DNA of 64,000 nucleotides, from the NCBI RefSeq assembly GCF_013365535.1, contig NZ_CP053590.1:598001-662000 (forward strand), written 5' to 3'. A program made the translations under genes and the position numbers. This DNA is from Aquimarina sp. TRL1. Lineage in GTDB: Bacteria; Bacteroidota; Bacteroidia; Flavobacteriales; Flavobacteriaceae. Each line of letters begins with the position of its first letter. The first letter of the stretch is position 1. The notes beneath the pieces are model-generated. The model made no database searches, was not told where the DNA came from, and saw only the letters and a program-made list of their open reading frames with translations. Shown one piece after another: positions 29,544-41,600 of this stretch.

Positions 29544-29570
29544 CTGTCTGATTTAAAATATTTTACTTGT

Positions 29571-29578
29571 CAAAAATA
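29571..29578 (-). promoter_or_regulatory. Candidate promoter of sprF copy 1
   Basis: The minus strand reads TATTTTTG (TAnnTTTG), 27 bp upstream of the sprF ATG. A TTG lies 16 bp further upstream (29595-29597), slightly closer than the usual 17-23. Confidence 0.4.
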
Positions 29579-29597
29579 TTACTTTTTTAAAAAACAA

Positions 29598-29628
29598 CCC
29601 TCCTATCTGTTTGCTACAAAAAGGAGGG
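29598..29628 (-). terminator. Hairpin between adhesin 1 and sprF copy 1
   Basis: On the minus strand CCCTCCTT pairs with AGGAGGG across a roughly 15-base loop and is followed by TTGTTTTTT. It sits just after the adhesin stop and so would reduce or end adhesin transcripts before sprF. An identical copy lies at 45777-45807. Confidence 0.65.
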
Positions 29629-29636
29629 ACTTACTA

Positions 29637-32600
29637 TTAATTGTTTATGTATAAGTAACCTGTCTTACTCTTATGTTCTCCTGTAGGCAATGTATATTCG
29701 ATTACATAATAATAAGTTCCAACTGGGAGGTTATCACCTTTTTGAACCGTAACTCGACCATTACTTTGACCTCGGAAAAACGCTCCATCTTTACCATAAG
29801 ATTCTGCCTCATACACCTTGACCCCCCAACGATTATAAATCGTGACAGTATTGGTTATATTCTCCAAACCTCGAATCACAAAAACATCATTAATCCCATC
29901 TCCATTGGGAGAAAATCCTGTATAAACTTCTATACCATCCTCCGCTGTAGGATCTACTGAATTAGGCTGTAAATAATCTGGAATACCATTGCCATCTGAA
30001 TCTACAGCATCATCTGGATTTCCATCTCCATTAGGATCTGGACGTTCATCAATGGTAGCAATACCATCTCCATCATCATCTTCATCTAAATAGTCCGGAA
30101 TACCATCATTATCAGAATCATCATTCGTATAATCACCATCACCATCAATATCCTCGTACTGGTTCTCTATACCATCGCCATCACAATCTCCTGTAGGAAC
30201 TCCATTTGGATCACATGCATTTAGCGGGTCACTCTCTACTAATGGAACTACTGAGGTATCCGGATCATCTTCTACTAAAACTTCTTCACCATCTGTATAA
30301 CCATCTCCGTCTGTATCTGGATTTGTCGGATCTGTACCAAGATCTTCCTCTTCCTCATCTGTTAAACCATCTCCATCCTGATCAAGCATATACTCCTTCT
30401 CCGAAATTACTTCGGTAACATTTCCTGCTACATCTGTAACGGAAACACTTCCTTCTATTGTTACATCTGGATCACTTAGTAAAACCGGTCCCGGAACTTC
30501 TATAGAAAATAACCCTGAACCATCAACTGTACCCGTATAAACAAAACCGTCAATAACCAAAGTAACAATATCTCCTTCACTAAATTCTCCTGTTACAACT
30601 CCCGTAATAGCTATAACTCCTTCTGCTTCCTCCCCTGTAACAATATTATCTGTCGTAATATCATCTATCGATAATGTAGCTGTAGGCGCTACTGTATCGA
30701 TGATCAGTTCCCCGGAAGTGGTATCCGTAGCCGTATTACCAGCTGTATCCATAGCTGTAGCGGTTACATCATAGGTCCCGTCAGGACTGATCTCATTGCC
30801 CGCAGGAATTGTTAAGCTCCAGGTATTGTCGCCATTGTCTACCAGGTTTCCGTCTCCTTCACTATAGGTAACTCCATCTACCGTTACTGTTAAACTATCT
30901 GAAGAATCCGCTGTACCTGTGATCACCGGAGTTGTATCATTGGTGGTCTGACTAACCACTGTTGGAACTGTAGGGGCGACTGTATCGATTGTTAATTCCC
31001 CGGAAGTGGTATCCGTAGCCGTATTACCAGCTGTATCAGTAGCTGTAGCGGTTACATCATAGGTCCCGTCAGGGCTGATCTCATTACCCGCTGGAATTGT
31101 TAAACTCCAGGTATTGTCGCCATTGTCTACCAGATTCCCGTCTCCTTCGCTATAGGTAACTCCATCTACCGTTACTGTTAAGCTGTCTGAAGAATCCGCT
31201 GTACCTGTGATCAACGGGGTTGTATCATTGGTGGTCTGACTAACCACTGTTGGAACTGTAGGCGCTACTGTATCGATTGTTAATTCTCCGGAAGTGGTAT
31301 CCGTAGCCGTATTACCAGCTGTATCAGTGGCTGTAGCCGTTACATCATAGGTTCCGTCAGGACTGATCTCATTGCCCGCAGGAATCGTTAAGCTCCAGGT
31401 ATTGTCGCCATTGTCTACCAGGTTCCCGTCTCCTTCGCTATAGGTAACTCCATCTACCGTTACTGTTAAACTGTCTGAAGAATCCGCTGTACCTGTGATC
31501 ACCGGGGTTGTATCATTGGTGGTCTGACTAACCACTGTTGGAACTGTAGGCGCGACTGTATCGATGATCAGTTCCCCGGAAGTGGTATCCGTAGCCGTAT
31601 TACCAGCTGTATCCGTGGCTGTAGCGGTTACATCATAGGTCCCGTCAGGACTGATCTCATTACCCGCAGGAATTGTTAAACTCCAGGTATTGTCGCCATT
31701 GTCTACCAGATTCCCGTCTCCTTCGCTATAGGTAACTCCATCTACCGTTACTGTTAAGCTGTCTGAAGAATCCGCTGTACCTGTGATCACCGGAGTTGTA
31801 TCATTGGTGGTCTGACTAACCACTGTTGGAACTGTAGGCGCGACTGTATCGATGATCAGTTCCCCGGAAGTGGTATCCGTAGCCGTATTACCAGCTGTAT
31901 CAGTGGCTGTAGCCGTTACATCATAGGTCCCGTCAGGACTGATCTCATTGCCCGCAGGAATTGTTAAGCTCCAGGTATTATCGCCATTGTCTACCAGATT
32001 CCCGTCTCCTTCGCTATAGGTAACTCCATCTACCGTTACTGTTAAACTGTCTGAAGAATCCGCTGTACCTGTGATCACCGGGGTGGTATCATTGGTGGTC
32101 TGACTAACCACTGTTGGAACTGTAGGCGCGACTGTATCAATTGTTAATTCCCCGGAAGTGGTATCCGTAGCCGTATTACCAGCTGTATCCGTGGCTGTAG
32201 CCGTTACATCATAGGTGCCGTCAGGGCTGATCTCATTACCTGCCGGAATCGTTAAACTCCAGGTATTGTCGCCATTGTCTACCAGGTTCCCATCTCCTTC
32301 GCTATAGGTAACCCCATCTACTGTTACTGTTAAACTGTCTGAAGAATCCGCTGTACCTGTGATCACCGGAGTTGTATCATTGGTGGTCTGACTAACCACT
32401 GTTGGAACTGTAGGCGCTACTGTATCAATTGTTAATTCCCCGGAAGTGGTATCCGTAGCCGTATTACCAGCTGTATCCGTGGCTGTAGCCGTTACATCAT
32501 AGGTCCCGTCAGGACTGATCTCATTACCCGCAGGAATCGTTAAGCTCCAGGTATTGTCGCCATTGTCTACCAGATTCCCGTCTCCTTCGCTATAGGTAAC

Positions 32601-35600
32601 TCCATCTACCGTTACTGTTAAGCTGTCTGAAGAATCCGCTGTACCTGTGATCAACGGGGTGGTATCATTGGTGGTCTGACTAACCACTGTTGGAACTGTA
32701 GGCGCGACTGTATCGATTGTTAATTCTCCGGAAGTGGTATCCGTAGCTGTATTACCAGCTGTATCAGTGGCTGTAGCCGTTACATCATAGCTGCCGTCAG
32801 GGCTGATCTCATTGCCTGCCGGAATTGTTAAACTCCAGGTATTGTCGCCATTGTCTACCAGGTTCCCGTCTCCTTCGCTATAAGTAACTCCATCTACCGT
32901 TACTGTTAAACTATCTGAAGAATCCGCTGTACCTGTGATCACCGGAGTGGTATCATTGGTGGTCTGACTAACCACTGTTGGAACTGTAGGCGCTACTGTA
33001 TCGATTGTTAATTCTCCGGAAGTGGTATCCGTAGCTGTATTACCAGCTGTATCAGTGGCTGTAGCCGTTACATCATAGGTCCCGTCAGGACTGATCTCAT
33101 TACCCGCAGGAATTGTTAAGCTCCAGGTATTGTCGCCATTGTCTACCAGGTTCCCGTCTCCTTCGCTATAGGTAACTCCATCTACCGTTACTGTTAAACT
33201 GTCTGAAGAATCCGCTGTACCTGTGATCACCGGGGTGGTATCATTGGTGGTCTGACTAACCACTGTTGGAACTGTAGGCGCGACTGTATCAATTGTTAAT
33301 TCCCCGGAAGTGGTATCCGTAGCCGTATTACCAGCTGTATCAGTGGCTGTAGCGGTTACATCATAGGTCCCGTCAGGACTGATCTCATTACCCGCAGGAA
33401 TTGTTAAGCTCCAGGTATTGTCGCCATTGTCTACCAGGTTTCCGTCGCCTTCGCTATAGGTAACCCCATCTACTGTTACTGTTAAACTGTCTGAAGAATC
33501 CGCTGTACCTGTGATCACCGGGGTGGTATCATTGGTGGTCTGACTAACTACTGTTGGAACTGTAGGCGCGACTGTATCGATGATCAGTTCTCCGGAAGTG
33601 GTATCCGTAGCCGTATTACCAGCTGTATCCGTGGCTGTAGCGGTTACATCATAGGTCCCGTCAGGACTGATCTCATTACCCGCAGGAATTGTTAAACTCC
33701 AGGTATTGTCGCCATTGTCTACCAGATTCCCGTCTCCTTCGCTATAGGTAACTCCATCTACCGTTACTGTTAAACTGTCTGAAGAATCCGCTGTACCTGT
33801 GATCACCGGAGTTGTATCATTGGTGGTCTGACTAACCACTGTTGGAACTGTAGGCGCGACTGTATCGATGATCAGTTCCCCGGAAGTGGTATCCGTAGCC
33901 GTATTACCAGCTGTATCGGTGGCTGTAGCGGTTACATCATAGGTCCCGTCAGGACTGATCTCATTACCCGCAGGAATTGTTAAACTCCAGGTATTGTCGC
34001 CATTGTCTACCAGGTTCCCGTCTCCTTCGCTATAGGTAACTCCATCTACCGTTACTGTTAAACTGTCTGAAGAATCCGCTGTACCTGTGATCACCGGGGT
34101 GGTATCATTGGTGGTCTGACTAACCACTGTTGGAACTGTAGGCGCTACTGTATCGATTGTTAATTCTCCGGAAGTGGTATCCGTAGCCGTATTACCAGCT
34201 GTATCAGTGGCTGTAGCGGTTACATCATAGGTGCCGTCAGGGCTGATCTCATTACCCGCAGGAATCGTTAAACTCCAGGTATTGTCGCCATTGTCTACCA
34301 GGTTCCCGTCTCCTTCGCTATAGGTAACTCCATCTACCGTTACTGTTAAGCTGTCTGAAGAATCCGCTGTACCTGTGATCACCGGGGTGGTATCATTCGT
34401 GGTCTGACTAACCACTGTTGGAACTGTAGGCGCGACTGTATCGATGATCAGTTCTCCGGAAGTGGTATCCGTAGCCGTATTACCAGCTGTATCCGTGGCT
34501 GTAGCCGTTACATCATAGGTCCCGTCAGGATTGATCTCATTGCCCGCAGGAATTGTTAAACTCCAGGTATTGTCGCCATTGTCTACCAGGTTCCCGTCTC
34601 CTTCGCTATAGGTAACTCCATCTACCGTTACTGTTAAACTGTCTGAAGAATCCGCTGTACCTGTGATCACCGGGGTGGTATCATTGGTGGTCTGACTAAC
34701 CACTGTTGGAACTGTAGGCGCTACTGTATCGATTGTTAATTCTCCGGAAGTGGTATCCGTAGCCGTATTACCAGCTGTATCAGTGGCTGTAGCGGTTACA
34801 TCATAGGTGCCGTCAGGGCTGATCTCATTACCCGCAGGAATCGTTAAACTCCAGGTATTGTCGCCATTGTCTACCAGGTTCCCGTCTCCTTCGCTATAGG
34901 TAACTCCATCTACCGTTACTGTTAAGCTGTCTGAAGAATCCGCTGTACCTGTGATCACCGGAGTTGTATCATTGGTGGTCTGACTAACCACTGTTGGAAC
35001 TGTAGGCGCTACTGTATCAATTGTTAATTCCCCGGAAGTGGTATCCGTAGCCGTATTACCAGCTGTATCCGTGGCTGTAGCCGTTACATCATAGGTCCCG
35101 TCAGGACTGATCTCATTACCCGCAGGAATCGTTAAGCTCCAGGTATTGTCGCCATTGTCTACCAGATTCCCGTCTCCTTCGCTATAGGTAACTCCATCTA
35201 CCGTTACTGTTAAGCTGTCTGAAGAATCCGCTGTACCTGTGATCAACGGGGTGGTATCATTGGTGGTCTGACTAACCACTGTTGGAACTGTAGGCGCGAC
35301 TGTATCGATTGTTAATTCTCCGGAAGTGGTATCCGTAGCTGTATTACCAGCTGTATCAGTGGCTGTAGCCGTTACATCATAGCTGCCGTCAGGGCTGATC
35401 TCATTGCCTGCCGGAATTGTTAAACTCCAGGTATTGTCGCCATTGTCTACCAGGTTCCCGTCTCCTTCGCTATAAGTAACTCCATCTACCGTTACTGTTA
35501 AACTATCTGAAGAATCCGCTGTACCTGTGATCACCGGAGTGGTATCATTGGTGGTCTGACTAACCACTGTTGGAACTGTAGGCGCTACTGTATCGATTGT

Positions 35601-38600
35601 TAATTCTCCGGAAGTGGTATCCGTAGCTGTATTACCAGCTGTATCAGTGGCTGTAGCCGTTACATCATAGGTCCCGTCAGGACTGATCTCATTACCCGCA
35701 GGAATTGTTAAACTCCAGGTATTGTCGCCATTGTCTACCAGGTTCCCGTCTCCTTCGCTATAGGTAACTCCATCTACTGTTACTGTTAAACTGTCTGAAG
35801 AATCTGCTGTACCTGTGATCACCGGGGTTGTATCATTGGTGGTCTGACTAACCACTGTTGGAACTGTAGGCGCGACTGTATCGATGATCAGTTCTCCGGA
35901 AGTGGTATCCGTAGCCGTATTACCAGCTGTATCAGTGGCTGTAGCCGTTACATCATAGGTTCCGTCAGGGCTGATCTCATTGCCCGCAGGAATCGTTAAG
36001 CTCCAGGTATTGTCGCCATTGTCTACCAGGTTCCCGTCTCCTTCGCTATAGGTAACTCCATCTACCGTTACTGTTAAACTGTCTGAAGAATCTGCTGTAC
36101 CTGTGATCACCGGAGTGGTATCATTGGTGGTCTGACTAACCACTGTTGGAACTGTAGGCGCTACTGTATCGATGATCAGTTCTCCGGAAGTGGTATCCGT
36201 AGCCGTATTACCAGCTGTATCAGTGGCTGTAGCCGTTACATCATAGCTGCCGTCAGGGCTGATCTCATTGCCCGCAGGAATCGTTAAGCTCCAGGTATTG
36301 TCGCCATTGTCTACCAGGTTCCCGTCTCCTTCGCTATAGGTAACTCCATCTACTGTTACTGTTAAACTGTCTGAAGAACCTGCTGTACCTGTGATCACCG
36401 GGGTTGTATCATTGGTGGTCTGACTAACCACTGTTGGAACTGTAGGCGCGACTGTATCGATGATCAGTTCTCCGGAAGTGGTATCCGTAGCCGTATTACC
36501 AGCTGTATCAGTGGCTGTAGCCGTTACATCATAGCTGCCGTCAGGGCTGATCTCATTGCCCGCAGGAATCGTTAAGCTCCAGGTATTGTCGCCATTGTCT
36601 ACCAGATTCCCGTCTCCTTCGCTATAGGTAACTCCATCTACCGTTACTGTTAAACTGTCTGAAGAATCTGCTGTACCTGTGATCACCGGAGTGGTATCAT
36701 TGGTGGTCTGACTAACCACTGTTGGAACTGTAGGCGCTACTGTATCGATTGTTAATTCTCCGGAAGTGGTATCCGTAGCCGTATTACCAGCTGTATCAGT
36801 GGCTGTAGCCGTTACATCATAGGTGCCGTCAGGGCTGATCTCATTGCCCGCAGGAATCGTTAAGCTCCAGGTATTGTCGCCATTGTCTACCAGGTTCCCG
36901 TCTCCTTCGCTATAGGTAGCTCCATCTACCGTTACTGTTAAGCTATCTGAAGAATCCGCTGTACCTGTGATCACCGGGGTGGTATCATTGGTGGTCTGAC
37001 TAACCACTGTTGGAACTGTAGGCGCGACTGTATCGATGATCAGTTCTCCGGAAGTGGTATCCGTAGCCGTATTACCAGCTGTATCAGTGGCTGTAGCCGT
37101 TACATCATAGGTTCCGTCAGGGCTGATCTCATTGCCTGCCGGAATCGTTAAGCTCCAGGTATTGTCGCCATTGTCTACCAGGTTCCCGTCTCCTTCGCTA
37201 TAGGTAACTCCATCTACCGTTACTGTTAAACTGTCTGAAGAATCCGCTGTACCTGTGATCACCGGGGTTGTATCATTGGTGGTCTGACTAACCACTGTTG
37301 GAACTGTAGGCGCGACTGTATCGATTGTTAATTCCCCGGAAGTGGTATCCGTAGCCGTATTACCAGCTGTATCAGTAGCTGTAGCCGTTACATCATAGGT
37401 CCCGTCAGGGCTGATCTCATTACCCGCTGGAATTGTTAAACTCCAGGTATTGTCGCCATTGTCTACCAGATTCCCGTCTCCTTCGCTATAGGTAACTCCA
37501 TCTACCGTTACTGTTAAGCTGTCTGAAGAATCCGCTGTACCTGTGATCAACGGGGTTGTATCATTGGTGGTCTGACTAACCACTGTTGGAACTGTAGGCG
37601 CTACTGTATCGATTGTTAATTCTCCGGAAGTGGTATCCGTAGCCGTATTACCAGCTGTATCAGTGGCTGTAGCCGTTACATCATAGGTTCCGTCAGGACT
37701 GATCTCATTGCCCGCAGGAATCGTTAAGCTCCAGGTATTGTCGCCATTGTCTACCAGGTTCCCGTCTCCTTCGCTATAGGTAACTCCATCTACCGTTACT
37801 GTTAAACTGTCTGAAGAATCCGCTGTACCTGTGATCACCGGGGTTGTATCATTGGTGGTCTGACTAACCACTGTTGGAACTGTAGGCGCGACTGTATCGA
37901 TGATCAGTTCCCCGGAAGTGGTATCCGTAGCCGTATTACCAGCTGTATCGGTGGCTGTAGCGGTTACATCATAGGTCCCGTCAGGGCTGATCTCATTACC
38001 TGCCGGAATCGTTAAACTCCAGGTATTGTCGCCATTGTCTACCAGGTTCCCGTCTCCTTCGCTATAGGTAACTCCATCTACCGTTACTGTTAAACTGTCT
38101 GAAGAATCCGCTGTACCTGTGATCACCGGAGTTGTATCATTGGTGGTCTGACTAACCACTGTTGGAACTGTAGGCGCGACTGTATCAATTGTTAATTCCC
38201 CGGAAGTGGTATCCGTAGCCGTATTACCAGCTGTATCAGTAGCTGTAGCGGTTACATCATAGGTCCCGTCAGGACTGATCTCATTGCCCGCAGGAATTGT
38301 TAAACTCCAGGTATTGTCGCCATTGTCTACCAGGTTCCCGTCTCCTTCGCTATAGGTAACCCCATCTACTGTTACTGTTAAACTATCTGAAGAATCCGCT
38401 GTACCTGTGATCACCGGGGTGGTATCATTGGTGGTCTGACTAACCACTGTTGGAACTGTAGGGGCGACTGTATCGATGATCAGTTCCCCGGAAGTGGTAT
38501 CCGTAGCCGTATTACCAGCTGTATCGGTAGCTGTAGCGGTTACATCATAGCTGCCGTCAGGACTGATCTCATTACCCGCAGGAATTGTTAAACTCCAGGT

Positions 38601-41600
38601 ATTGTCGCCATTGTCTACCAGGTTCCCGTCTCCTTCGCTATAGGTAACCCCATCTACTGTTACTGTTAAACTATCTGAAGAATCCGCTGTACCTGTGATC
38701 ACCGGGGTGGTATCATTGGTGGTCTGACTAACCACTGTTGGAACTGTAGGGGCGACTGTATCGATTGTTAATTCCCCGGAAGTGGTATCCGTAGCCGTAT
38801 TACCAGCTGTATCGGTGGCTGTAGCGGTTACATCATAGGTCCCGTCAGGACTGATCTCATTACCCGCAGGAATTGTTAAACTCCAGGTATTATCGCCATT
38901 GTCTACCAGGTTCCCGTCTCCTTCGCTATAGGTAACCCCATCTACTGTTACTGTTAAACTATCTGAAGAATCCGCTGTACCTGTGATCACCGGGGTGGTA
39001 TCATTGGTGGTCTGACTAACCACTGTTGGAACTGTAGGGGCGACTGTATCGATTGTTAATTCCCCGGAAGTGGTATCCGTAGCCGTATTACCAGCTGTAT
39101 CGGTGGCTGTAGCGGTTACATCATAGGTCCCGTCAGGACTGATCTCATTACCCGCAGGAATTGTTAAACTCCAGGTATTATCGCCATTGTCTACCAGATT
39201 CCCGTCTCCTTCGCTATAGGTAACTCCATCTACCGTTACTGTTAAACTGTCTGAAGAATCCGCTGTACCTGTGATCACCGGAGTTGTATCATTGGTGGTC
39301 TGACTAACCACTGTTGGAACTGTAGGGGCGACTGTATCGATTGTTAATTCCCCGGAAGTGGTATCCGTAGCCGTATTACCAGCTGTATCAGTAGCTGTAG
39401 CGGTTACATCATAGGTCCCGTCAGGACTGATCTCATTGCCCGCAGGAATTGTTAAACTCCAGGTATTGTCGCCATTGTCTACCAGATTCCCGTCTCCTTC
39501 GCTATAGGTAACTCCATCTACCGTTACTGTTAAGCTATCTGAAGAATCCGCTGTACCTGTGATCACCGGGGTGGTATCATTGGTGGTCTGACTAACCACT
39601 GTTGGAACTGTAGGCGCGACTGTATCGATGATCAGTTCCCCGGAAGTGGTATCCGTAGCCGTATTACCAGCTGTATCGGTGGCTGTAGCGGTTACATCAT
39701 AGGTCCCGTCAGGACTGATCTCATTACCCGCAGGAATTGTTAAACTCCAGGTATTGTCGCCATTGTCTACCAGATTCCCGTCTCCTTCGCTATAGGTAAC
39801 TCCATCTACCGTTACTGTTAAACTGTCTGAAGAATCCGCTGTACCTGTGATCACCGGAGTTGTATCATTGGTGGTCTGACTAACCACTGTTGGAACTGTA
39901 GGGGCGACTGTATCGATGATCAGTTCCCCGGAAGTGGTATCCGTAGCCGTATTACCAGCTGTATCGGTAGCTGTAGCGGTTACATCATAGGTCCCGTCAG
40001 GACTGATCTCATTACCCGCTGGAATCGTTAAGCTCCAGGTATTGTCGCCATTGTCTACCAGGTTTCCGTCTCCTTCGCTATAGGTAACCCCATCTACCGT
40101 TACTGTTAAGCTATCTGAAGAATCCGCTGTACCTGTGATCACCGGGGTGGTATCATTGGTGGTCTGACTAACCACTGTTGGAACTGTAGGCGCGACTGTA
40201 TCGATTGTTAATTCCCCGGAAGTGGTATCCGTAGCCGTATTACCAGCTGTATCAGTGGCTGTAGCCGTTACATCATAGGTGCCATCTGTAGTTAGTTCAT
40301 TACCTGCCGGAATCGTTAAGCTCCAGGTATTGTCGCCATTGTCTACCAGATTCCCGTCTCCTTCGCTATAGGTAACTCCATCTACCGTTACTGTTAAACT
40401 GTCTGAAGAATCCGCTGTACCTGTGATCACCGGAGTTGTATCATTGGTGGTCTGACTAACCACTGTTGGAACTGTAGGCGCGACTGTATCGATGATCAGT
40501 TCCCCGGAAGTGGTATCCGTAGCCGTATTACCAGCTGTATCAGTAGCTATAGCGGTTACATCATAGGTCCCGTCAGGGCTGATCTCATTACCCGCAGGAA
40601 TCGTTAAACTCCAGGTATTGTCGCCATTGTCTACCAGGTTCCCGTCTCCTTCGCTATAGGTAACTCCATCTACCGTTACTGTTAAACTGTCTGAAGAATC
40701 CGCTGTACCTGTGATCACCGGAGTTGTATCATTGGTGGTCTGACTAACTACTGTTGGAACTGTAGGCGCTACTGTATCAATTGTTAATTCCCCGGAAGTG
40801 GTATCCGTAGCCGTATTACCAGCTGTATCAGTAGCTGTAGCGGTTACATCATAGGTCCCGTCAGGACTGATCTCATTGCCTGCAGGAATCGTTAAGCTCC
40901 AGGTATTGTCGCCATTGTCTACCAGATTCCCGTCTCCTTCGCTATAGGTAACTCCATCTACTGTTACTGTTAAACTATCTGAAGAATCCGCTGTACCTGT
41001 GATCACCGGGGTGGTATCATTGGTGGTCTGACTAACCACTGTTGGAACTGTAGGGGCGACTGTATCGATGATCAGTTCCCCGGAAGTGGTATCCGTAGCC
41101 GTATTACCAGCTGTATCGGTAGCTGTAGCGGTTACATCATAGGTCCCGTCAGGACTGATCTCATTACCCGCAGGAATTGTTAAACTCCAGGTATTGTCGC
41201 CATTGTCTACCAGGTTCCCGTCTCCTTCGCTATAGGTAACCCCATCTACTGTTACTGTTAAACTATCTGAAGAATCCGCTGTACCTGTGATCACCGGAGT
41301 TGTATCATTGGTGGTCTGACTAACTACTGTTGGAACTGTAGGGGCGACTGTATCGATGATCAGTTCTCCGGAAGTGGTATCTGAAACAGAAATACTTCCA
41401 GAAGTTGAAGTAGCCGTCACATCATAGGTGCCGTCAGGGCTGATCTCATTACCCGCAGGAATCGTTAAACTCCAGGTATCATCCCCGTTATCTACTAAAT
41501 TCCCATCTCCTTCGGTATAAGTAACCCCATCTACTGTCACTGTTAAAGTTGTAGACGAATCATGTGTACCCGTGATCACCGGGGTTGTATCATTGGTGGT

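Larger units (their letters stand above)
28588..30686. repeat. 2,099-bp direct repeat, copy 1 (adhesin C-terminus plus sprF)
   Basis: Matches 44767-46865 at an offset of 16,179 bp, with no indel found and one difference noticed: A at 28845 against G at 45024, silent in an alanine codon of sprF. It covers the whole sprF gene, the 93-bp gap and the last 349 codons of the adhesin. One end stops just past the sprF stop codon; the other stops exactly where the adhesin repeat array begins. Confidence 0.97.
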
